Source: Bacillota bacterium (GTDB taxonomy: Bacteria; Bacillota; Dehalobacteriia; UBA4068). From it: a stretch of 15,108 bases of DNA. Location of the stretch: assembly GCA_017439615.1 (NCBI GenBank), contig JAFSIU010000053.1, forward strand, positions 1-15,108, written 5' to 3'. This document shows, one piece after another, positions 1 through 6,594 of this stretch. Numbering within the stretch: the first letter of the stretch is position 1; the number at the start of each line of letters is the position of its first letter. Position numbers and translations under genes: made by a program. Below the pieces are notes generated by a model. The model was not told where the DNA came from. It was given only the letters and a program-made list of their open reading frames with translations, and did not search any database.

Positions 1-98
1 CGTATTTCGGAGGCTGAGGCAATCTATGGCCGCGCCACCTCTGAAATTGAGATCAGCCCCGAAGGAGGACAAGCCAATATGGATGAAATCAACAAGCA
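1..98 (+). other. Foreign-looking open-frame fragment at window edge
   Basis: Frame 1 is open from base 1 and reads RISEAEAIYGRATSEIE, then ISPEGGQANMDEINKQ, before running into sequence that clearly belongs to a minus-strand gene at about base 99. G+C is about 51% by hand count, with many GCC/CGC/ACC/ATC codons, unlike the AT-richer neighbours. A Shine-Dalgarno-like AAGGAGG (62-68) precedes an ATG at 79, so a gene end and a gene start could both lie here. I do not recognise the protein. It may be a real insertion into cytX or a chimeric assembly join; the sequence alone cannot decide. Confidence 0.4.
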
Positions 99-164
99 GG
101 CAAGCGAAACCGCTGCCCCGAACCAAAGCAGTGCATGTGATCTAAGAGTTGTTTTTGATTTCAT
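99..164 (-). pseudogene. cytX: CytX-like hydroxymethylpyrimidine/cytosine-permease family transporter, N-terminal fragment only
   Basis: ATG at 164 follows a good ribosome binding site (AAGGAG, 174-179) and begins MKSKTTLRSHALLWFGAAVS-LA, the start typical of Bacillota CytX-type permeases of the NCS1 family, which import the thiamine precursor hydroxymethylpyrimidine. After Ala22 the similarity stops abruptly: the expected continuation (Glu-Ile and the first membrane segments) is replaced by unrelated sequence and the frame ends at a TAG at 24-26, giving only 46 codons against the usual ~400. The TPP riboswitch immediately upstream fits a thiamine-related transporter. The break is either true disruption or an assembly junction. 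The family call rests on 22 residues plus the riboswitch. Confidence 0.6.
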
Positions 165-194
165 AGTTATCTTCTCCTTTTAGTTATCCTTAAT

Positions 195-229
195 AATAAA
201 AATGCGTAGAATACACCCGATTCTACGCA
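195..229 (-). terminator. Intrinsic terminator of the TPP riboswitch expression platform
   Basis: On the minus strand TGCGTAGAAT (229-220), a 7-base loop and ATTCTACGCA (212-203) form a perfect 10-bp stem followed by TTTTTATTATT. Its 3' arm can also pair with the aptamer's 3' strand (minus CGTAGGGAAT, 247-238) as AUUC/GAAU plus UACG/CGUA with a two-G bulge. That gives a direct choice between terminator and antiterminator: TPP binding would hold the aptamer strand and let the terminator fold. The stem and T-run are seen; the switching is inferred. Confidence 0.85.
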
Positions 230-236
230 AAAAAAA

Positions 237-327
237 CATTCCCTACGTTGGCATTATCCAAATCAGGTTAAAGGGTCGAAATGCACAATTTCCTCTCAGC
301 CCGTCTGCGAGCTCCCCTAAGATTATG
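237..327 (-). promoter_or_regulatory. TPP riboswitch (THI element) aptamer
   Basis: The minus strand carries the conserved thiamine pyrophosphate aptamer landmarks in order: TTAGGGGAGC (about 320-311), GGGCTGAGAGG (302-292), then ACCCTTTAACCTGATTTGG (about 276-258), ATAATGCCAACG and GTAGGGAA. P1 can form between CAT..TCTT (327-319) and GGGAATG (243-237). It lies between a terminator and the truncated cytX start and so controls thiamine-precursor uptake: high TPP should favour early termination. Confidence 0.96.
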
Positions 328-338
328 AACTTAAGCAA

Positions 339-367
339 ATTATATAATATCTTTTTCAACAGCGCAA
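339..367 (-). promoter_or_regulatory. Probable promoter of the TPP riboswitch transcript
   Basis: A perfect -10 TATAAT lies on the minus strand at 344-339, just upstream of the aptamer. The best-spaced -35 (17 bases) is TTGCGC at 367-362, a weak match that overlaps the arm of the neighbouring terminator. The -10 is convincing, the -35 is not. Confidence 0.5.
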
Positions 368-399
368 GCAAAAAGCCGTAATTCTTACGGCTTTTTGCT
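367..399. terminator. Bidirectional intrinsic terminator after the CotH-SLH gene
   Basis: A perfect 15-bp inverted repeat with a 3-base loop: AGCAAAAAGCCGTAA / TTACGGCTTTTTGCT. The GC core GCCGTAA/TTACGGC is flanked by A and T runs, so it can act in both directions. It sits 21 bases past the minus-strand stop codon at 420 and upstream of the riboswitch promoter, insulating the two units. Confidence 0.9.
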
Positions 400-419
400 G
401 TTTCATTATGATGATTCCA

Positions 420-3146
420 TTAAACCTCTTGATTCAGTATCAGAATGCAAAAACGCATCATAATCGTTGCTACTTCTGCTCTGCTTGCTGCAGAATCAGG
501 TGCAAGCACTGTTTGTGACACACCGCTGATCAAGCCATTTCCGACTGCCCATTCAACCGCATCCAATGCCCAATCAGAAACCTTATCTGCATCGGAGAAT
601 GCGGACAAATCATTTCCTGCCGCTGCTTTATATCCCTTGAAATTGAAATATCGATAAAGAATTGTAACCAGCTGTTCTCTGGTTATATTGTCATAAGGCC
701 TGAAGGTATTATCACCGAAACCATTGACCAAACCAACAGCCGAAGCCCAATTGACAGCATCATCAAACCAAATGCCAAACGGTATATCCTTAAATTCAGA
801 ACTTATGCCGCTGATACTGTCAGAATCAAAATTATAAAGGATCTGCGCCAGCATGGCACGGCTTAGCAATTCATCGGGAGCAAAAGTATTCTCACCAACA
901 CCGTTCATAATTTCGCGCGCGGAAACAAATGCAACAGACTCTTTATACCATTTCTCATCCACATCATTAAATGTCTTTTTGTTTTCAACGAATTGAATAT
1001 CGCAAGCGCCGGTTACATAAACAACTACACTCTCAGCATCGAAATTTGTAATAGGTAAAAGAGTACCATCAGGCATTGATGCCACTGTATAAATACTTGC
1101 CATTGCATAAGGGAATCTGACTGCTGCCTGTTCTATATCATCCGGCAGCCAAACACTGTATTTTGTCCTCTCGCCGATTTTTTCTTCTATTTTGGCAGTA
1201 ACGCCGCCGGCATAGACATAATCTGTTTTTACCATATCCCCTTCATAAACAGCAAGTGAAAAGGAACCGTCATCTTTGACTTGAATCTCTGTTTTTACTC
1301 CTGTTTTATCCATATAGACCGATTTATGAACACCGTTTTCAATATCGGTTTCTTCCGAAATAAGCACAGATTCCTCAGCTTTCGGGAAATATGGATGATC
1401 TGATGGCTGATAATAAATGCTGAATGGGTCATAGTCCTTTTTCAGCTCTGTCAAACGTTCACTAAGCCATTGTTTATATGCAGCCAGTACATCAGCATAC
1501 TCAGTGCCTTCTGCCCAAAGATGCGCTTCCTTAGATGGATCTCCTACTTTCACAAAAGGCCAAAGCACACTGTTCATAGCAACAGAGCCTGCTGTTTTTT
1601 GCTCATATTCGGCAAGAGTGCCTTCTTCTGCCAGCAGATGTTCTATTTCTGGAGCAAGAATACTTTTGAAATAATCAACAACTGCCTGCCGAAAATCCGG
1701 AATTTGTATCAATGCCTTTGACAAATAACGTTTATCCAAAAAATCCCGTGTGGAAACAATTTCTTCATTCCAACCGATACCTGCAGAAGCCTCCATATCC
1801 CATACAGGACCTGCATACATCTTTTCACCGGCATTTTTATAAAAATATAAAGAGGAAGCAAATGCATCAATATTTCCGCTTATTTCCTGCAGCAGATACA
1901 TTTTAACTAAGGATTCTTTATCGCAATAGTCATAATAATACTTTCCTGTTTCAGTATTAAATCCTGTATAAATACCGTTTTGTTCTGCATAAACAGCATT
2001 CTCAAATTCCTGATAGTATTCACTGATATAAAGCATTGCATCTTTTCCTGCATATTCAGGACTCTTTACATTCAGGGCAACTCCTTCATCAGTCAGGAAG
2101 CCGCAGATCTCATCATATGCAGCATGATTCAATTCAATAAGCCATCCGCCGCTGATATCTGCCGGCTCTGTCAGATCAGGAATATAATGAAATTCATTAC
2201 CGTATTTGTTAACATCCTTCTGAGACTCTTCATTATCACCATAAGCTGCATTTCCGGCTTCTTCATATGCATCTTCCATATCAATGATATCTACAGCTTC
2301 GGAACCCACAGAGTTCTTTTCGGAAAGAAGATATGTTCCACGATATTCACCGTCATAATAAAGATCCGTCCAATCACAGCTGACTGTAAACGGCATCTCC
2401 AGCTTTGCCGCCAAATCCTTAAAGGTCTTATCTCGCATCTGAGATGCATCAATATAACCTGCAAGCAATACCCATGTTTTTACTTTCTCGCCTGTTCCCA
2501 GCAAATCTGTTTTTTTATCAAGCTTGATTTGATAGGATTTTTTATCATAATACTTGAAGGTTGAATTGCCACGCGGCTTAATTTGTGTCAGGGCACCATC
2601 ATAAATAACCTCTCCATTAGGATTGTGCATTTTCATGCTGCCGGTAGCTTCATTTGATTTTGATATATCCACCCACTCTCTGCCCTGCTCCAAGATATTA
2701 TCACTGGTTAAAAACATAGAAAAAACCCCGGATGATTGCATAATAACAACAGGCAATTCACTGCCCGATACAAATTTTAAGCTTATATTGTAAGTACCAT
2801 TACTGTTTTGTGCTGCTATGGAAGTAATATCAAGCAAGCTTCCTGACATAAGCGTTTGCTCACCAAGATCACCTGCTGCGATGAGAGGATTCTCATCGTT
2901 GAAATTCAGGGTTAATGCTGACAAATCAGCAAATGCAGGCAAAAACAGATATGCCGTGTCATCAAGAACGGCTAAACTGACAATGCAGTTTTCATCAAGC
3001 ACAACATTTAAACCATTAAATTCATTCATTTGCTCTGCCGTCTGAGAATTATCACGAGCAACGATATCTGCGGCGAAAGCCGGCAGTGAAGCGCAAACAA
3101 AAATAACAGACAGGATCAAAACAGATAAAACCAGAGTTTTTTTCAT
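420..3146 (-). CDS. Secreted CotH-kinase family protein with three C-terminal SLH domains
   Basis: About 908 residues. ATG at 3146 is preferred because AAAGGA (3158-3153) sits correctly before it; a TTG five codons upstream overlaps that site. Residues 1-25 are a signal peptide (MKK, hydrophobic core, LPAFA). A beta-rich region (about 28-155) is unassigned. Residues about 160-560 match CotH kinase: KPRGNST near 190, KTWVLLAGY near 224, MRDKTFKDLA, LYYDGEYRGTYLLSEKN near 262, and the metal/ATP-site NID (425-427) and GPVWDMEASAG (446-456, Asp450). Three SLH repeats begin near 726, 785 and 850 (TFAPDELLSRAMLAQIL, TFRPYDNITREQLVTILYR, VLAPDSAASRAEVATIMMR) and should anchor the protein to secondary cell-wall polymer. 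Family members phosphorylate secreted proteins (CotH acts on spore-coat CotB). Its own promoter and flanking terminators suggest a single-gene unit. The substrate is unknown. Confidence 0.9.
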   Translation of the reverse strand: MKKTLVLSVLILSVIFVCASLPAFAADIVARDNSQTAEQMNEFNGLNVVLDENCIVSLAVLDDTAYLFLPAFADLSALTLNFNDENPLIAAGDLGEQTLMSGSLLDITSIAAQNSNGTYNISLKFVSGSELPVVIMQSSGVFSMFLTSDNILEQGREWVDISKSNEATGSMKMHNPNGEVIYDGALTQIKPRGNSTFKYYDKKSYQIKLDKKTDLLGTGEKVKTWVLLAGYIDASQMRDKTFKDLAAKLEMPFTVSCDWTDLYYDGEYRGTYLLSEKNSVGSEAVDIIDMEDAYEEAGNAAYGDNEESQKDVNKYGNEFHYIPDLTEPADISGGWLIELNHAAYDEICGFLTDEGVALNVKSPEYAGKDAMLYISEYYQEFENAVYAEQNGIYTGFNTETGKYYYDYCDKESLVKMYLLQEISGNIDAFASSLYFYKNAGEKMYAGPVWDMEASAGIGWNEEIVSTRDFLDKRYLSKALIQIPDFRQAVVDYFKSILAPEIEHLLAEEGTLAEYEQKTAGSVAMNSVLWPFVKVGDPSKEAHLWAEGTEYADVLAAYKQWLSERLTELKKDYDPFSIYYQPSDHPYFPKAEESVLISEETDIENGVHKSVYMDKTGVKTEIQVKDDGSFSLAVYEGDMVKTDYVYAGGVTAKIEEKIGERTKYSVWLPDDIEQAAVRFPYAMASIYTVASMPDGTLLPITNFDAESVVVYVTGACDIQFVENKKTFNDVDEKWYKESVAFVSAREIMNGVGENTFAPDELLSRAMLAQILYNFDSDSISGISSEFKDIPFGIWFDDAVNWASAVGLVNGFGDNTFRPYDNITREQLVTILYRYFNFKGYKAAAGNDLSAFSDADKVSDWALDAVEWAVGNGLISGVSQTVLAPDSAASRAEVATIMMRFCILILNQEV

Positions 3147-3225
3147 ATTATTTCCTTTCAAAACAAACTTAATCCAAGTAAAAACACAGTAATTAATCTA
3201 TCAGTAATAACTTAAAGATATTATA

Positions 3226-3254
3226 ATTATTGCATCTGGCACTTTCCTTGTCAA
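3226..3254 (-). promoter_or_regulatory. Promoter of the CotH-SLH gene
   Basis: Minus-strand -35 TTGACA (3254-3249), a 17-base spacer and -10 AATAAT (3231-3226; an overlapping TTATAAT lies slightly downstream). This gives a leader of roughly 75 bases before the ATG at 3146. It is a vegetative sigma-A-type promoter, which argues the gene is not expressed only in sporulation. Confidence 0.7.
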
Positions 3255-3285
3255 GGTCTGTAATTGATACAAATAATAACAACAG

Positions 3286-3321
3286 AATAAAAAGCATTGT
3301 CCGAAGACAATGCTTTTTATT
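3286..3321. terminator. Intrinsic terminator of the metY-metA operon
   Basis: A perfect 16-bp stem with a CGAA tetraloop (AATAAAAAGCATTGTC / GACAATGCTTTTTATT) starts directly after the metA stop codon. A and T runs are built into both arms, so it may act in both directions, but only the minus-strand gene ends here. Confidence 0.92.
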
Positions 3322-4242
3322 TTATTTATCAATGGCTGTAATATCGTAAGGAGTAACCTGATAGACAAAATAGTTCAGCCAGTTGGAGAAAAGCAGGTTT
3401 GCAGAGCTGCGCCAGCTAACAACAGGCTCTTTGGTTTCATCATCATTGGGATAATAATTGACCGGAATTTTAATAGGTTTGCCTGCTTCTTTATCACGGA
3501 GATATTCTTTTTGCAGAGTATCCCAATCATATTCGCTGTGGCCGGTTATGAAAATCTGTTTGCCCTGATCTGTCATCATTGCATAAAGACCTGCTTCCTC
3601 AGAGGTTGCAAGAATTTTGATATCGGGGATTTTTTCAACATCCTCTCGTAAGATGGTTGTATGACGGGAATGAGGTGCCATAAACACATCATCAAAGCCG
3701 CGGAACAAAATAGCATATTTATGTTCGACAGTATGCGGGAAAACACCGAACATTTTTTCCGGCAAGGCACGCTTTTGAATACCGTAATGATAATAGAGCG
3801 CAGCTTGTGCACCCCAACAAATATGCATAGTGCTGGTTACATGAGTTTTGGTCCATTCCATAATGCAGCAAAGCTCATACCAATAATCCACGTTTTCAAA
3901 GTCCATATTTTCAACAGGAGCACCGGTGATAATCATACCGTCAAAGTTTCTGTCCTTGATCTCGCTGAAGGTATGATAAAATGCCATCATATGAGACATT
4001 GAGGTATTCTTAACCTCATGGCTTTCCATAGTGAGAAAGGTCAGATTGACCTGAAGAGATGTATTACCCAAAAGTCTTGCAAGCTGAGTTTCGGTAGTGA
4101 TTTTGGTAGGCATAAGATTGAGCACCAAAATTTCCAAAGGACGAATATCCTGAGTCAATGCTCTTGTTTCTGTCATAACGAAGATATTTTCATTGCGCAG
4201 GGTTTCTGTCGCAGGTAAGTTGTTTGGGATTCTGATAGGCAT
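3322..4242 (-). CDS. metA: Homoserine O-acetyltransferase (MetA family)
   Basis: 306 residues, full length for the family. It transfers an acyl group to homoserine, the first committed step of methionine synthesis in the cytoplasm. The nucleophile Cys142 lies in [10 protein letters not shown], and the His235/Glu237 pair in GHSEYDW completes the catalytic set. Position 111 is Glu ([10 protein letters not shown]); in this family Glu111 is linked to acetyl-CoA use and Gly111 to succinyl-CoA, so the acetyl form is called despite frequent annotation as a succinyltransferase. AAGGAGA precedes the ATG. It starts 23 bases after the metY stop codon, so the two are almost certainly co-transcribed, and metY uses its product. 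A strong terminator follows. Control is expected from the attenuator upstream of metY. Confidence 0.96.
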   Translation of the reverse strand: MPIRIPNNLPATETLRNENIFVMTETRALTQDIRPLEILVLNLMPTKITTETQLARLLGNTSLQVNLTFLTMESHEVKNTSMSHMMAFYHTFSEIKDRNFDGMIITGAPVENMDFENVDYWYELCCIMEWTKTHVTSTMHICWGAQAALYYHYGIQKRALPEKMFGVFPHTVEHKYAILFRGFDDVFMAPHSRHTTILREDVEKIPDIKILATSEEAGLYAMMTDQGKQIFITGHSEYDWDTLQKEYLRDKEAGKPIKIPVNYYPNDDETKEPVVSWRSSANLLFSNWLNYFVYQVTPYDITAIDK

Positions 4243-4265
4243 ATTAATTCTCCTTTATATCTGTA

Positions 4266-5543
4266 CTATATCTGTGCTAATGCTTGCTCCAAATCGGCAA
4301 TGATATCCTCAACATTTTCAATTCCGACAGAAAAGCGAATAAGACCGGGGTTGATACCGCAGTCAACAAGCTGTTTGTCGGTCAATTGACGATGGGTTGT
4401 GGATGCGGGATGCAAAACACAGGTTCTTGCATCTGCAACATGGACAACGATTTCTGCCAGACGCAGACTGTCCATAAATTTCATTGCTTTTTCTCTGCCG
4501 CCTTCAATATTGAAGGAAATTACACCGCAGGCGCCATCAGGAAGATATTTCTCTGCCAAGGCGAAATCGGGAGAACTGGGCAGCTTAGGATAGCTGACAG
4601 AGGCGATTTTCTCATGTTTTTCAAGATATTCGGCAACTGCCAGAGCATTTTTACAATGTCTTTCCATTCTGACGCTCAAAGTATCCAGGCCTTCATTCAA
4701 AAGAAAGGCTGCCAAAGGCTGAGGAGTGAGGCCAAGGTCTCTCATCAGTTGAACTCTTGCTTTAGTTATATATGCTGCATTACCGAAATCTCTGGTATAA
4801 ACAACACCGTGATAGGATTCATCAGCTTCGGTCAATTCAGGATATTTACCTGTTTTTTCCCAATCAAATTTGCCGCTGTCAACCACAACACCGCCGACAA
4901 CTGTGGCATGACCATCCATATATTTGGTGGTGGAATGAACAACGATATCAGCGCCGAATTCAAAAGGACGGCACAAAACCGGTGTTGCAAAGGTGTTGTC
5001 TACGATAAGAGGCATATTATGTTTATGAGCAAGATTTGCATAGCGTTCGATGTCAAAAACGGTCAATGCAGGGTTGGCAATGGTTTCACCGAAAACACAG
5101 CGGGTTCTGTCATCGATCAGCTTTTCGATTTCTTCATCGGGCATATCAGGAGTAACAAAACGCACCTCGATACCCATTCTCTTCATAGTTACTGCAAAGA
5201 GATTGACAGTACCGCCATAGATTGAAGAAAGGCTGATAAAGTTGTCGCCGGCAGAAGCAATATTAAAAATTGCTGCCAGATTTGCTGCCTGACCGGAAGA
5301 AGTACACATTGCACCAACGCCGCCTTCCATATCAGCAATTTTCTTTTCTACAAAATCAACTGTGGGATTGGAAATTCTTGTATACATATGTCCGGGAGCA
5401 GTCAGATCAAAAAGCTTGGCCAGATGCTCAGAAGAATCATATTTATAGGTTGTGCTCTGATAAATGGGAAGCACTCTGGGTTCACCATTGCCGGGAACAT
5501 AGCCGGACTGCAGACATTTTGTTTCGATTTTATATTCGCTCAT
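4266..5543 (-). CDS. metY: O-acetylhomoserine sulfhydrylase (O-acetylhomoserine aminocarboxypropyltransferase)
   Basis: 425 residues, a Cys/Met-metabolism PLP-dependent enzyme of fold type I. It joins O-acetylhomoserine and sulfide to give homocysteine. Seen: the N-terminal TKCLQSGYVPGNGEPRVLPI, the substrate/PLP-phosphate loop YTRISNPTVDFVE (54-66), CTSSGQAA (80-87), Asp182 in VDNTFATP that contacts the PLP ring nitrogen, and the Schiff-base Lys207 in VHSTTKYMDGH. The length and the insertion between Lys207 and the C-terminal domain fit MetY (~425-430) better than MetB/MetC (~380-400). AGGAGG (5556-5551) gives a strong start. The gene ends in TAG, showing that TAG is a normal stop codon here. 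It is first in the metY-metA operon, behind a Met-rich leader peptide and terminator. Confidence 0.95.
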   Translation of the reverse strand: MSEYKIETKCLQSGYVPGNGEPRVLPIYQSTTYKYDSSEHLAKLFDLTAPGHMYTRISNPTVDFVEKKIADMEGGVGAMCTSSGQAANLAAIFNIASAGDNFISLSSIYGGTVNLFAVTMKRMGIEVRFVTPDMPDEEIEKLIDDRTRCVFGETIANPALTVFDIERYANLAHKHNMPLIVDNTFATPVLCRPFEFGADIVVHSTTKYMDGHATVVGGVVVDSGKFDWEKTGKYPELTEADESYHGVVYTRDFGNAAYITKARVQLMRDLGLTPQPLAAFLLNEGLDTLSVRMERHCKNALAVAEYLEKHEKIASVSYPKLPSSPDFALAEKYLPDGACGVISFNIEGGREKAMKFMDSLRLAEIVVHVADARTCVLHPASTTHRQLTDKQLVDCGINPGLIRFSVGIENVEDIIADLEQALAQI

Positions 5544-5573
5544 TGTGTTACCTCCTGAAATTATTTACTAAAT

Positions 5574-5606
5574 AAAAATCGGCAGTTATCCAAAATATAA
5601 CTGCCG
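5574..5606 (-). terminator. Attenuator terminator in the metY leader (arms 3:4)
   Basis: On the minus strand CGGCAGTTAT (5606-5597) and ATAACTGCCG (5589-5580) form a perfect 10-bp stem with a 7-base loop, followed by ATTTTTATTT. It lies 18 bases upstream of the metY ribosome binding site, after the promoter and leader peptide, so it must be read through for metY-metA expression. This position marks an attenuator rather than the end of nadE. Confidence 0.9.
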
Positions 5607-5635
5607 ACAAAAAACAAATATACTTGAAGCTTAAA

Positions 5636-5731
5636 TTAAGCAAGTACAGAGAAATTTTTGCAAGCAGAAACCGGCATGAGTTCCCCCATGCCGCAGGTCA
5701 TCATCATAGTATCGACAAATATAACCTTCAT
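5636..5731 (-). CDS. Met/Cys-rich leader peptide of the metY-metA operon (31 residues)
   Basis: An open frame from ATG 5731 to TAA 5638-5636, beginning MKVIFVDTMMMTCGMG and continuing ELMPVSACKNFSVLA. Six of 31 residues are Met, with three consecutive ATG codons (5707-5699), and two are Cys. It starts about 27 bases after the predicted transcription start, behind AGGG at 7-base spacing (AAAGG lies further upstream). Its Met codons directly precede and enter arm 1 of a hairpin, as in amino-acid attenuators such as trp or his. No SAM riboswitch or T-box signature is visible in this leader, leaving this as the likely methionine sensor. The reading frame and codons are seen; translation and stalling are inferred. 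It is too short for ordinary gene calling. Confidence 0.72.
   Translation of the reverse strand: MKVIFVDTMMMTCGMGELMPVSACKNFSVLA
5671..5693 (-). promoter_or_regulatory. Attenuator arms 1:2 (protector hairpin) in the metY leader
   Basis: CGGCATG (5693-5687, overlapping codons TGC GGC ATG of the leader peptide) pairs perfectly with CATGCCG (5678-5672) around an 8-base loop. Arm 2 extended to TGCCGG (5676-5671) can instead pair with TCGGCA (5607-5602), the 5' side of the terminator. A ribosome stalled on the Met codons would cover arm 1, free arm 2, and block the terminator; fast translation would let 1:2 and 3:4 form. Confidence 0.65.
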
Positions 5732-5764
5732 TCGTCTGCCCTGCCTTTAATGCTTATTGTTGAG

Positions 5765-5793
5765 ATTATATGCTAAAACACCTGTTCTGTCAA
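5765..5793 (-). promoter_or_regulatory. Promoter of the metY-metA operon
   Basis: A consensus sigma-A promoter on the minus strand: TTGACA (5793-5788), 17 bases, TATAAT (5770-5765). The start point is predicted near 5758. The nadE stop codon TGA (5792-5790) lies inside the -35 box. No terminator is seen between nadE and this promoter, so some readthrough from nadE is possible. Confidence 0.9.
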
Positions 5794-6533
5794 GCTTTAT
5801 TTTGGAAGAGTACAGGCGGCTTACGCTTATGCTCAGTTATTTGATGAGCTCTTTTAATCTTCTCTTTTGCTGCACCTTCGACATTATTTCCCGCAAGGTA
5901 ATCTTCAATCTGTTCGTAGGTAACTCCCATTTCACCTTCATCGGTCTGCCCTTCAAAAAGGCCTGCTGAGGGTGCTTTTGTAATAATGCTTTCAGGTGCT
6001 TCGAGATAACGCAGAAAATCATATATCTCACTGACAGTCAGATCCGCAATAGGATCGAAGTCATAAGCACCATCACCCCATTTGGTGAAATAACCCATAA
6101 AACGCTCACACTTATTTCCCGTACCTGCTACAAGAGCATTGCGGCTTTGTGCAATGAGATAAAGCGTTGTCATACGCAAACGCGGGGCGATATTTGAAAT
6201 AGCCGTATCAGTGATGTCCTCAATTTCAGCAACATTTTTGACCATTCCTTTTTTCAGCTCTGTCAGATCAACGCATTTGAGCTCAATACTATATTGCTCG
6301 GAAAAGGCTATTGCATCCTCCTTATCCTGCAGAAAATTACAGGATGATTCGCAAGGCATCATTACGCCTAAAGTATTCTCGCAGGCCGCTTTGCACAATA
6401 TTCCTACAAGAGTACAATCCTTGCCGCCGCTGTTGCCAAAAACAATGCCTGTGCAGCCTGTTTCAGCTAAAAGATTTTTGATAAATGCAACTCTTTCTTC
6501 AAATTCTTTTTTATAATCTCTGTGTATTGCCAT
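5790..6533 (-). CDS. nadE: Ammonia-dependent NAD+ synthetase
   Basis: 247 residues, the usual length for the short NH3-dependent enzyme without a glutaminase domain. It amidates deamido-NAD with ATP and ammonia as the last step of NAD synthesis. Seen: the PP-loop VFGNSGGKDC (31-40), where Cys40 replaces the common Ser of SGGxDS; AGTGNKCERFMGYFTKWGDG (136-155); DFDPIADL (158-165); and KAPSAGLFEGQTDE (186-199). GAGGTGAG stands just before the ATG. It diverges from the glutamine synthetase gene across a 142-bp AT-rich region. It has no terminator of its own, and its stop codon lies inside the metY promoter. The lack of a glutaminase domain makes it depend on free ammonia, which fits its nitrogen-assimilation neighbour, though that link is inference. 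Confidence 0.95.
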   Translation of the reverse strand: MAIHRDYKKEFEERVAFIKNLLAETGCTGIVFGNSGGKDCTLVGILCKAACENTLGVMMPCESSCNFLQDKEDAIAFSEQYSIELKCVDLTELKKGMVKNVAEIEDITDTAISNIAPRLRMTTLYLIAQSRNALVAGTGNKCERFMGYFTKWGDGAYDFDPIADLTVSEIYDFLRYLEAPESIITKAPSAGLFEGQTDEGEMGVTYEQIEDYLAGNNVEGAAKEKIKRAHQITEHKRKPPVLFQNKA

Positions 6534-6565
6534 TTTCTCACCTCATAAAATTTCCCAATGTAGCA

Positions 6566-6594
6566 TTGAAATGATATTATATTCGTGCTATAAT
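6566..6594 (+). promoter_or_regulatory. Promoter of the glutamine synthetase gene
   Basis: TTGAAA (6566-6571), a 17-base spacer, TATAAT (6589-6594). The predicted start near 6601 leaves a leader of about 75 AT-rich bases with no recognised riboswitch. The intact promoter suggests the broken gene downstream is, or recently was, transcribed. Confidence 0.8.

Noticed and set aside
4284..5225. Long plus-strand open frame (313 codons) antisense to metY
   Set aside because: It lies wholly opposite a clearly conserved PLP enzyme, has no good ribosome binding site, and its Cys/Phe/Ile-rich composition is typical of antisense frames.
5600..5760. SAM riboswitch or Met T-box upstream of metY
   Set aside because: No SAM-I core, no T-box AGGGTGG-type sequence and no specifier-loop arrangement could be seen; the leader frame and alternative arms explain the region better. 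A covariance-model search would still be the decisive test.
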